Source of the DNA: Leucobacter sp.
GTDB taxonomy: Bacteria > Actinomycetota > Actinomycetes > Actinomycetales > Microbacteriaceae
Assembly: GCA_017990305.1 (NCBI GenBank)
Contig: JAGNOB010000038.1
Coordinates: 1-8,964, forward strand
Reading direction: 5' to 3'
Length of the DNA stretch: 8,964 nucleotides
Numbering within the stretch: position 1 is the first letter of the stretch; each line of letters begins with the position of its first letter. The notes beneath the pieces were generated by a model. That model saw nothing but the letters and a program-made list of their open reading frames with translations, ran no database searches and was not told the origin of the DNA. This document shows, piece by piece, positions 1 through 5,499 of the stretch. Both the position numbers and the translations under genes were made by a program.

Positions 1-868
1 TGTGGCACTCGGGATTATTATGCTCGGCCTCGGCCTGAGCCTCACTGTCGGCGACTTCACGCGCGTGGCAAAACATCCGAGGGCGGTGTTCATCGCGCTC
101 GCCTGCCAACTCCTACTGCTGCCCGCAATCTGCTTCGGCCTAGTGCTCGCCTTCAACCTCCCGCCGGTGCTCGCGGTCGGCATGATGCTCCTCTCGGCGT
201 CACCCGGCGGCCCGACCGCAAACCTCTATAGCCACCTGTTCCGCGGCGACGTCGCCCTCAACATCTCGCTCACCGCAATCAACTCGGTTATCGCGGTGTT
301 CACGCTGCCGCTCATCACAAACCTCGCGATCGCGTTCTTCATGCCGGGCGACACCACCCTCGGCCTCCAACTCGGCAAGACCATCGAAGTGTTCATCATC
401 GTGCTCGCCCCGGTCGCCATCGGCATGCTCATCCGCAGGTGGAAGCCGACCTTCGCCGACCGCATGGATAAGCCGGTGCGGATCGCGTCAACCGTAATTC
501 TCATCATCGTCATCGCGGGCGCCATCGTGTCGAACCTCGAGATGCTCCTCGCAAATCTCGGGCAGCTCGCCATCATCACGGTGCTGTTCTGTTTCATCAG
601 TCTCGCGATCGGGTTCTTCGTGCCGCGGTTGTTCCGCGTGGAACGTCGTCAGGCGATCGCGAGTTCGTTCGAGATCGGCGTGCACAACGCCACCCTCGCG
701 ATCGTCATCGCGCAGACCGTGCTCGGCAGCATGGAGCTCTCGCTCCCCGCAGCCGTGTATGGCGTGCTCATGTTCTTCGTCGCCCTCGCGTTCGGGTTCG
801 GGCTGCGCGCGGCGTACCGGGGTGCCGACGCGGCGGAAGACGCAGCTCGAACAGGCGTGAGTGTCTAG
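1..868 (+). CDS. Bile acid:sodium symporter (BASS) family transporter, 5' truncated
   Basis: This is the C-terminal 288 or so residues of a multi-span secondary transporter of the BASS/SBF family, which couples Na+ to uptake of organic anions. The substrate cannot be told from sequence. The frame is open to the window edge and the first visible residues already lie in a membrane helix followed by the family motif LTVGDFTRV. The GTG at base 2 is therefore probably not the true start, and some tens of residues are missing. Family hallmarks, numbered from base 2, are SASPGGPTAN at 65-74, the following GDVALNISLTAINS region, and FEIGVHNATLA at 223-233. E224 and N229 match conserved sodium-site positions. 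H228 stands where ASBT-type proteins have Gln, a variant I believe is common in bacterial members. The rest is hydrophobic helices with a short charged tail. The gene ends TAG at 866-868 and converges with the next gene, 6 bp away. The family call is firm and the substrate unknown. Confidence 0.9.
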   Translation, partial: VALGIIMLGLGLSLTVGDFTRVAKHPRAVFIALACQLLLLPAICFGLVLAFNLPPVLAVGMMLLSASPGGPTANLYSHLFRGDVALNISLTAINSVIAVFTLPLITNLAIAFFMPGDTTLGLQLGKTIEVFIIVLAPVAIGMLIRRWKPTFADRMDKPVRIASTVILIIVIAGAIVSNLEMLLANLGQLAIITVLFCFISLAIGFFVPRLFRVERRQAIASSFEIGVHNATLAIVIAQTVLGSMELSLPAAVYGVLMFFVALAFGFGLRAAYRGADAAEDAARTGVSV

Positions 869-878
869 CGGCGGCTAG
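865..878. repeat. Small inverted repeat containing both convergent stop codons
   Basis: CTAGC (865-869) and GCTAG (874-878) form perfect 5-bp arms around GGCG. The TAG stop of the plus-strand transporter lies in the left arm and the stop of the minus-strand VOC gene lies in the right arm. It could act as a weak bidirectional hairpin between convergent genes. The stem is short and no T-tract follows on either side, so a terminator role is only a possibility. Confidence 0.3.
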
Positions 879-1915
879 CGCGAAGCGGCGGCGATGAGTC
901 GCAGCGTGTTTCCCCAGGGATCCGCCGCAACGATGCCGCGTTCGACACGCTCGTAGGCAGCGTCGGCGTCGTCGAGCCTTGCGGCCACTGCGTCAACCGC
1001 GGCGGCATCTGGCAGTGCAACAGTCACCGCGCCCAGCCCCACCTCGGTCGTGCGGGGGCCGGCCCCCGCACTCTGCCAAGTGTTCGTGGCAAGGTGGTGG
1101 TGGTAGCCCCCAGCCGAGTAGAACAGGGCACCGTCCCCTTCCGACACGACGTCGAAGCCGAGCGCATCAGCGTAGAACGCACGCGCCTCGTCGAGATCGC
1201 CGACTTTGAGGTGCACGTGCCCCACGGTCGCCGCACGGCGCGCCTCGTCTGCTCCCCCTTCAGGCAAGTGTTCGTTGATGAAGGTTGTCGGGTCAAGGGG
1301 AAGACTGTCCATCTTCACCTTGCCGTCTTCCCACTGCCATTCTGCGCGTGGGCGGTCGACGTACAGTTCCACACCGTTTCCTTCGGGGTCGCCGAAGTAA
1401 AACGCCTCACTGACGAGGTGATCCGCAGACCCCTGATACAGCCCGGGGGCATGCTCGGCCGCGAGCAGCAGGGTCGCCGCGAGCGCTGCCTCGTCGGGGA
1501 ACAGAATGGCCGTGTGGAAAAGCCCGGCATCGGTCGGACTTGGCAGCGGCTCCTCAGACTGGATCAGGCGGATGAGCGGCTCCTTCTCGAGGCCGAGGAG
1601 CATGTCGCCCGCAGACTCCTCGAGCACCTCGAGGCCGACCGCGTCTTGATAGAAAGCCGCGACCTCGTCGAAGGCGCGCACGCGCAACTCGTTCACCCCG
1701 AGCGATGTCTCGGCGGGGAGTCCGTCCGCGCGCTCGACAGGAACCCCGTTCGCATCGAACTGCGCGCTTGAGCCTGCGGCATCCGCCCGGCTCGTGAACC
1801 ACCAGGCTGCGCCCGCGATGAGCGCGACGAGCAGGGCTCCCCCGATAACGGCGAGCAGAAGCCGCGAGCTGCGTCGCGCTGCGGGTGGTTGCTGCTTGGT
1901 TGCGTTGCTGCTCAT
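875..1915 (-). CDS. Two-domain VOC/glyoxalase protein, CatE-like, with N-terminal membrane or export segment
   Basis: This is a 346-residue protein with two vicinal oxygen chelate domains, about residues 72-188 and 230-345. The layout matches B. subtilis CatE (catechol 2,3-dioxygenase, involved in catechol/quinone resistance): GLFHTAILFP at 131-140, DPEGNGVELYVDRPR at 176-190, VGHVHLKV at 231-238 and SAGGYHHH at 267-274. Candidate metal ligands are H134, E183, H233 and H272-H274. R339 lies in DPWGNTLRL, where a Glu would complete a classical triad. Unlike CatE, it begins with about 70 extra residues: a basic stretch (ARRSSR), a hydrophobic helix at about 19-40, then TSRADAAG, which could be a signal peptidase site or a linker. 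I chose the ATG at 1915, with GAAAG 5 nt upstream. A GTG at 1936 would add 7 residues and has no clear ribosome site. A MarR gene lies upstream on the same strand. The family is sure; the substrate and the outside location are inferred. Confidence 0.85.
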   Translation of the reverse strand: MSSNATKQQPPAARRSSRLLLAVIGGALLVALIAGAAWWFTSRADAAGSSAQFDANGVPVERADGLPAETSLGVNELRVRAFDEVAAFYQDAVGLEVLEESAGDMLLGLEKEPLIRLIQSEEPLPSPTDAGLFHTAILFPDEAALAATLLLAAEHAPGLYQGSADHLVSEAFYFGDPEGNGVELYVDRPRAEWQWEDGKVKMDSLPLDPTTFINEHLPEGGADEARRAATVGHVHLKVGDLDEARAFYADALGFDVVSEGDGALFYSAGGYHHHLATNTWQSAGAGPRTTEVGLGAVTVALPDAAAVDAVAARLDDADAAYERVERGIVAADPWGNTLRLIAAASR

Positions 1916-2008
1916 GTCTGCTTTCTGTCGGGCCACGTGTCTGCAGCCCAGATCGATTCCCGTACGGTGTGCGCTTCAGATCTCGCGCCACCGCACGGCA
2001 ATAAAGTA

Positions 2009-2022
2009 GTTGTCGCAACAAT
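2009..2022. promoter_or_regulatory. Possible MarR operator upstream of the VOC gene
   Basis: TTGT (2010-2013), CGCA, ACAA (2018-2021) is a perfect inverted repeat in the 136-bp gap between the MarR gene and the VOC gene. A second overlapping pairing, GTTG-TCG-CAAC, spans 2009-2019. MarR-family proteins commonly bind short inverted repeats with TTGT/ACAA or TTGC/GCAA-type half-sites. The site lies about 95 bp upstream of the VOC start. A weak minus-strand -10-like TACTTT (2008-2003) abuts it. Binding by the neighbouring MarR protein is inference only. Confidence 0.4.
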
Positions 2023-2051
2023 CATTTCGGATGGGCCTGGGAAATCCCTCC

Positions 2052-2522
2052 CTATCCCGGTTCGTACCCCTCAAGCCTGGCGCCGATCGTCTCGGAAATC
2101 TCCGCGAGCGCATCAAGCTGCTCCGGGCTCAGAGCATCAATCACGAGCCGCCGCACGAGCTCGATGTGCTTCGAAATCGAACGAATGAACAGGCGCCGCC
2201 CCTCTGAGGTCAGCACCACGTCGGTGGCACGTTTGTCCTCCGATGACGGCACCCGCTCAAGCAGGCTCCGCTTCCCCATGCGAGTGCAGACGTGCGAGAG
2301 TCGCGGCAGCGTCGCCGCGGTCTCCTCAGCGAGCTTCGACATGCGGAGCGTGGAGTCGGGGGCAACATACAGAGCCGACAACACAGTGAATTCGAAGTGG
2401 GTGAGCTCAGAGTCACGCAGCAGCTGCGAGTCAAGCACGTGCGGCAACAGCTGAGAGACCGACACAAGACCGAGCCACGCCCGCGACTCTTGCGGGTTCA
2501 TGCGAGGAGCTGAATACGTCAT
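2052..2522 (-). CDS. MarR-family transcriptional regulator
   Basis: This is a 156-residue winged helix-turn-helix regulator, normal length for MarR. N-terminal helices carry the dimer interface (about 10-40). The helix-turn-helix runs about 58-85 (LRMSKLAEETAATLPRLSHV), and the wing at 92-111 has the conserved Asp/Arg pair of the family (D96, R98 in SSEDKRATDV). Long C-terminal helices complete the dimer arm. The only cysteine is C79, within the presumed recognition helix, not at the N-terminal redox position used by OhrR/YodB-type sensors. The ATG at 2522 is used. A second ATG at 2501 is possible but has no ribosome-binding sequence; neither has a strong one. It lies 65 bp after the small membrane gene pair and upstream of the CatE-like VOC gene on the same strand. 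The most likely job is local repression of the VOC gene and itself, relieved by a phenolic or quinone-like ligand. The family is certain; ligand and targets are inferred. Confidence 0.92.
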   Translation of the reverse strand: MTYSAPRMNPQESRAWLGLVSVSQLLPHVLDSQLLRDSELTHFEFTVLSALYVAPDSTLRMSKLAEETAATLPRLSHVCTRMGKRSLLERVPSSEDKRATDVVLTSEGRRLFIRSISKHIELVRRLVIDALSPEQLDALAEISETIGARLEGYEPG

Positions 2523-2564
2523 CTGCCTATTTCATCACTTCGTCGCGACCGTCGGCAGCAGCAA

Positions 2565-2577
2565 GCCCGAGTCGGGC
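2565..2577. repeat. 13-bp perfect palindrome upstream of the MarR gene
   Basis: GCCCGA-G-TCGGGC is a perfect inverted repeat in the 65-bp gap between the small membrane gene (stop at 2588) and the MarR start. On the minus strand it lies just after the upstream stop codon, so it may be a short hairpin ending the membrane-protein transcript, or an operator for the MarR gene. No T-run follows it. The role is undecided. I see no convincing -35/-10 pair in this gap. Confidence 0.3.
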
Positions 2578-2587
2578 GCAGCGTTCC

Positions 2588-2773
2588 CTAGTTGAACATG
2601 AACGTCGACGCGCAGGTGCCGAACGCGATAACAAACGCCGCGAAGAGGCCCATCGTGATCCAGGCGTTCGCCGGCACGTTCTCCGGGCCGTCGTCGTCGA
2701 AGCCGTCCGCGTCGACGACGGGCACATTCTCCACGACGTCAAGTGTTTCGGGGGTGTCGTTGGTGGGGGTCAT
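2588..2773 (-). CDS. Small acidic single-span membrane protein, 61 residues
   Basis: I do not recognise this protein. It starts with the ATG at 2773, whose first bases overlap the upstream stop (ATGA), with GAGG about 5 nt upstream. The frame is also open further upstream, but that part lies inside the 147-residue gene and looks like shadow sequence. Residues 1-36 are strongly acidic (ten Asp/Glu, including DDD at 26-28) and rich in Val/Pro. Residues 38-59 form one hydrophobic helix with a single Cys (C54), ending FMFN. There is no Lys, Arg or His in the whole protein. It is most likely a partner of the multi-span protein encoded just upstream. Topology is hard to predict because there are no positive charges to hold either end inside. 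I am fairly sure it is real because of the overlap, the ribosome site and the clear membrane segment. Confidence 0.72.
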   Translation of the reverse strand: MTPTNDTPETLDVVENVPVVDADGFDDDGPENVPANAWITMGLFAAFVIAFGTCASTFMFN

Positions 2774-3213
2774 ACGAGCCTCACAATGCTGGCGATATCG
2801 GAATACATGGCGACCGCGAGGATCGCGAAGACGAACACAATGAACCAGGTGTACATCCACTTCCCGCGATGGTCACTGATCCAGAAGCGGCGCACGCTCA
2901 CCACACCGTTCACCACGGCGACCAGACAGAGCGCAATGCCGATGGGGGCCGCGAGCACGCCAGCCATGCCCAGAATGGGGACAAGGATGGGAATGAGCAG
3001 GTAGGTGATGAGGCAACGGACACCAGAAATCACAATAGCGACGCGGAAGTTACGGTGCGCATCGCGGTTGATGAACGGTGTCTTCTTCGCGCCCTCGACT
3101 CGCAGGAGACTTCGCATGAAGCGGTCAGCAGCGGATCGCTGGATCTCCGGGGTCGCCTCCGCTGCAACCTGTGCGGCGGGTGCGGTTTCGGTTACGGTGT
3201 TCGCGATAGCCAT
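2770..3213 (-). CDS. Conserved hypothetical membrane protein, 147 residues, three predicted spans
   Basis: This protein has an unknown function. A soluble N-terminus (1-55) rich in Ala/Glu/Thr leads into KTPFINRDAHRNFRVAIVIS at 44-63, the part that looks most conserved-like. Three hydrophobic stretches follow, at about 58-81, 84-106 and 119-140. Between spans two and three is the basic loop SVRRFWISDHRGKWMY (106-121). I have the impression of similar hypothetical membrane proteins in other actinobacteria, but I attach no function to that. The start is well supported: AGGAG lies 5 nt before the ATG at 3213. The stop overlaps the start of the 61-residue gene by 4 bp, so the two are probably co-translated. 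A candidate promoter with a tandem repeat lies upstream, so this gene likely begins a transcript. Confidence 0.85.
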   Translation of the reverse strand: MAIANTVTETAPAAQVAAEATPEIQRSAADRFMRSLLRVEGAKKTPFINRDAHRNFRVAIVISGVRCLITYLLIPILVPILGMAGVLAAPIGIALCLVAVVNGVVSVRRFWISDHRGKWMYTWFIVFVFAILAVAMYSDIASIVRLV

Positions 3214-3265
3214 TGACTCTCCTGGTCGTACTGCTGCAGCGGATACGTTCGGCCCTATCTGCGAA

Positions 3266-3294
3266 ATCCTAACAGCCTTAGATCTGTAGATCTG
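3266..3294 (-). promoter_or_regulatory. Candidate promoter of the small membrane gene pair, with tandem 8-bp repeat over the -35
   Basis: On the minus strand, TAGGAT (3271-3266) is a good -10-like box. Seventeen bases upstream lies CAGATC (3294-3289), a poor -35. The region upstream is an exact tandem repeat, TAGATCTG twice on the plus strand (3279-3286 and 3287-3294). Each copy holds the palindrome AGATCT. The implied transcript leader is about 45 nt before the AGGAG ribosome site. A regulator bound to the repeat would cover the -35 region. No regulator can be assigned. Confidence 0.4.
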
Positions 3295-3323
3295 ATGTGC
3301 GCATCGATACGGCCCCGCTCGGT

Positions 3324-3343
3324 CCGCCGGAGACGTCCGGCGG
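3324..3343 (-). terminator. GC-rich hairpin, probable terminator of the exporter-PaaX operon
   Basis: CCGCCGGA (3324-3331), loop GACG, TCCGGCGG (3336-3343) is a perfect 8-bp stem with a 4-nt loop. It begins about 50 bp past the stop of the PaaX-family gene and precedes the promoter region of the next gene pair. No U-tract follows in either direction, which is common for terminators in high-GC actinobacteria. The position at the operon end is the main support. Confidence 0.5.
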
Positions 3344-3368
3344 CGCCCAAGACCCCCAGCTTACAAGG

Positions 3369-3383
3369 TGTGTGGCGTACACA
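3369..3383. repeat. Inverted repeat TGTGT-N5-ACACA after the PaaX gene
   Basis: TGTGT (3369-3373) and ACACA (3379-3383) are perfect 5-bp arms around GGCGT, 9 bp past the PaaX-family stop codon. The spacing and half-site size would suit a dimeric DNA-binding protein, but a weak RNA stem or chance are equally possible. It does not match the E. coli PaaX operator as I remember it. Confidence 0.2.
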
Positions 3384-3392
3384 ACAGGAGGG

Positions 3393-4214
3393 CTACGCTC
3401 GGCCCGGCTCCCGGAAGCTCTCAAACAGCGTCACGGCTGGCAGGTCGCGCTGCAGCGCATCCCACGCACGCCAGAATTCCCGACGGGTCTCGGGCGGTGA
3501 CCAGCTGGCTTCTCGGAGTTCGGGGGGCACGAGCGGGTCGCGCTCCATCGCAAAGCTGAACGCTTCTGCGAGACGCAGCGACGCCGCGAGGCGCTCGGGA
3601 ACGTCGTCCGTAGCTGCGGCGGTCCGCCACCCAGCCAGGAGCTCGCCGAGCGGCGCGTACGCCTCCTCGATGGCCGCGGCCGGCCACAGCGTCTCGGCGA
3701 TCTCCTTCGGGCTTCCGAGGCCCGGCCCGGTGAGCGTCTGCGCCTCCGCGACGATGAGATACTGCTCCGCCGACTCGACGTCGAGCGCCGAGCGGAGCGG
3801 GAAGGGGCTGACGTACAGCCCCTGCGCGAGCGGGGCCGCGCCAAGCCGCACGAGGGCGGAGCGGATCGCGTCGCGGTGCTGCCGGAGCTGCTCAGGAACC
3901 GAGAACGTGTAGAGGTGCCAGGATCCGCCCCAGGTCTGCTCGCCAGCATCCTGCGCGGCGGCGAGCGTCAGGTACGCCTGGTCCGCGAGGTCGCGGGCGC
4001 GGGCGCCGGCGGAGAGCACGAGGTGCCCCTTTCGCCCCCGACCCACCTGGGTGAGCACGCCGGCGGTCTGCATTCGGCGGATCGCGATGCGCACTGGCTG
4101 GTCTTCCACGCCAACTGCCCGCGCGACGTCGTACACGGTGGCGAGCTGGGCGACACCATCGAGGTCGAAGCAGGCCTCGACGATTGTCTTGGCCGAGATA
4201 CCGTGCAGGGTCAC
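3393..4214 (-). CDS. PaaX-family transcriptional regulator
   Basis: This is a 273-residue regulator, somewhat shorter than E. coli PaaX (about 316), the repressor of phenylacetate degradation that responds to phenylacetyl-CoA. Residues 5-68 form a winged helix-turn-helix (IVEACFDL...VYDVARAVGVEDQPVRIAIRRMQTAGVL), with a basic wing (GRGRKGH, 58-64). The central hallmark WHLYTFSVPEQLRQHRDAIR at 99-118 is followed by LGAAPLAQGLYVSP at 124-137. The C-terminal domain carries RDPLVPPELREASW at 225-238, equivalent to the DPxLPxELLP-type motif of the family. The GTG start at 4214 overlaps the GNAT stop (GTGA) and has an excellent GGAGG 6 nt upstream. It is the last gene of a five-gene co-translated operon. 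No phenylacetate pathway gene is in view, so the ligand may be another acyl- or aryl-CoA. The family call is strong; the target is presumably its own operon, whose promoter lies beyond the right edge. Confidence 0.88.
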   Translation of the reverse strand: MTLHGISAKTIVEACFDLDGVAQLATVYDVARAVGVEDQPVRIAIRRMQTAGVLTQVGRGRKGHLVLSAGARARDLADQAYLTLAAAQDAGEQTWGGSWHLYTFSVPEQLRQHRDAIRSALVRLGAAPLAQGLYVSPFPLRSALDVESAEQYLIVAEAQTLTGPGLGSPKEIAETLWPAAAIEEAYAPLGELLAGWRTAAATDDVPERLAASLRLAEAFSFAMERDPLVPPELREASWSPPETRREFWRAWDALQRDLPAVTLFESFREPGRA

Positions 4215-4813
4215 ACCGCTCCTCCCTGGCCCACGCGAAGCACCATGTCAGTCGATTTCTGAAAGCCGAACATCCGCCCAAACACGCCGATCGAGACTGT
4301 CTTGTCTGGCACGAATCCGAGCCGCTCGTAGAGCGCCCGCGCTCGGGGATTCGAGTCTACTACGCTCAATCTGACGGCCTGTTTGCCCTGCCGCTGCGCC
4401 TCGGCGACGGCCGCGGCGATCAGCTGGGTGCCGATACCGGTGCCCCGGGCAGCGGGCGAGACCGAGAGCCCGTCGAGCAACATCTCTCGCCTGTCGGGCT
4501 TGCGGGCGAGCACTGCGAGCAGCAGGGCGCGCCACGGCGCGGTCAGCGGTGAGCCCTGTCGCGCGAGCTCCCGATACGAGAACCCGATCGCGCCCTCCCT
4601 CCCGGCGTAGAAGCCGACGACGCCGAGCACCGCGCCATCCACCTGCGCGCAGAACACCTGTTCGGAGTTGAGCACGCTGGCAATGAAGCGCTCACCGCGC
4701 ACGCGATCGCCGAGCGCGGGCCGCAGCTTCGCACCGAAAGCGTCCCAGTACAGCGATGCCACAGCCCAGCGCTTTCCCGCGGGTATCCCCCGCGTAATTC
4801 TTACTTCACTCAT
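4211..4813 (-). CDS. GNAT-family N-acetyltransferase
   Basis: This is a 200-residue acetyl-CoA-dependent acyltransferase of the GNAT superfamily. The acetyl-CoA-binding motif A is clear: LDGLSVSPAARGTGIGTQLI at 113-132, with the R/Q-x-x-G-x-G/A signature as RGTGIG (123-128). Motif B is NPRARALYERLGF at 155-167, with the usual Asn and Tyr. The N-terminal part (VRITRGIPAGKRWAVASLYWDAFG) is the variable acceptor-substrate side, and residues 52-70 form the central strands (VFCAQVDGAVLGVVGFY). The acceptor (protein, antibiotic, polyamine or small amine) cannot be read from sequence. The ATG at 4813 overlaps the DedA stop (ATGA) with only a weak GAGA ribosome site, so translation is probably coupled. 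Its stop overlaps the PaaX start. Company with an exporter could mean the enzyme modifies what the exporter carries, but this is speculation. Confidence 0.9.
   Translation of the reverse strand: MSEVRITRGIPAGKRWAVASLYWDAFGAKLRPALGDRVRGERFIASVLNSEQVFCAQVDGAVLGVVGFYAGREGAIGFSYRELARQGSPLTAPWRALLLAVLARKPDRREMLLDGLSVSPAARGTGIGTQLIAAAVAEAQRQGKQAVRLSVVDSNPRARALYERLGFVPDKTVSIGVFGRMFGFQKSTDMVLRVGQGGAV
4219..4227 (-). promoter_or_regulatory. Strong ribosome-binding site fixing the PaaX GTG start
   Basis: AGGGAGGAG on the minus strand (4227-4219) lies inside the last codons of the GNAT gene, with its GGAGG core 6 nt before the GTG at 4214. It decides the start of the PaaX-family gene, which would otherwise be uncertain because the start is not ATG. 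Confidence 0.6.
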
Positions 4814-5499
4814 AGCGATTCTCTTTCGACCTGCGGCCCAACGTGCGGCCCGGGCTGGGACCCCTTCTGGGCCCTGGCCTGCCGCCGCTCCACGGCCGCG
4901 CTCCGTGCCCGCAGCGCCGTCTCAATCACCCAGCCAAGGCCGACTCCGACGACGACACCGATGAGCGAGGCGAGGAGCGGGTTCTCGGCGACGAGCGTTC
5001 CAGCGCCGACCCCGATCACCACCGAGAACGCGCCCCAGCTCAGCCCCGCGAGCGCCGCGAACAGCGCGAACTTGCGGAACGGGTAGCCGATGGAGCCCGC
5101 GGTGACGTTGACGGCCACGCGGCCAATCGGAACGTAGCGCGCTGCAAGGATGAGGGATCCGCCGCGCTTGCCGATCTGGCTCCGCGCCCACTCAAGCGCG
5201 CTCTTGCCCCTGCCCGTCTTGAAGATCGGGATGCGTTCGAGCGGGAGCTTCGTGCCGATCGCGTACGCGGTGAGGTCACCGGCAAACGCGCCCGCGGCCG
5301 CGATGAGGAGGACGAGGATCAGCGGCGGCCCCTGCCCGCTCGCGGCCACCGCAGCGAGCGAGATGACGATCGTCTCGCTCGGCACGGGAGGAAAGAAGCC
5401 GTCGACAAAGCAGAGGGCGAACAGCACGAGCAGCGCGAACGGCGACGCTGTCATCGCGAGCAGCCCGTCTTGCAGCCCGGCAAACACCTCGGCGATCAC
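4810..5499 (-). CDS. DedA-family (SNARE-associated/VTT domain) membrane protein
   Basis: This is a 229-residue inner-membrane protein with the two family motifs: FFPPVPSETIV at 35-45 (invariant PSE at 40-42) and AARYVPIGRVAVNVTAGSIG at 119-138 (R121, P124, R127). Hydrophobic segments lie at about 20-36, 44-56, 58-80, 146-172 and 176-196. DedA proteins are linked to membrane-potential maintenance, and several act as phospholipid or undecaprenyl-phosphate carriers/flippases (for example UptA in B. subtilis). Which lipid applies here is unknown. The C-terminus (197-229) is a basic, polar tail that ends ERESL. The GTG start at 5499 overlaps the ABC stop (GTGA), with AGGGGAG 6 nt upstream. It is followed directly by the GNAT gene with a 4-bp overlap. 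The family is sure; a role tied to the exporter is inferred from the operon. Confidence 0.92.
   Translation of the reverse strand: MIAEVFAGLQDGLLAMTASPFALLVLFALCFVDGFFPPVPSETIVISLAAVAASGQGPPLILVLLIAAAGAFAGDLTAYAIGTKLPLERIPIFKTGRGKSALEWARSQIGKRGGSLILAARYVPIGRVAVNVTAGSIGYPFRKFALFAALAGLSWGAFSVVIGVGAGTLVAENPLLASLIGVVVGVGLGWVIETALRARSAAVERRQARAQKGSQPGPHVGPQVERESL

Noticed and set aside
1094..1771. 225-residue plus-strand open frame opposite the VOC gene
   Set aside because: Antisense shadow; the minus-strand protein has strong VOC motifs.
1795..1890. Tat signal in the VOC protein N-terminus (ARRSSRLLL)
   Set aside because: It has twin Arg but lacks the x-F-L-K pattern after it, so a Sec signal or anchor fits better.
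2536..2564. Promoter for the MarR gene with TTGCTG (2564-2559) as -35
   Set aside because: No acceptable -10 sequence occurs at a 16-19 bp spacing.
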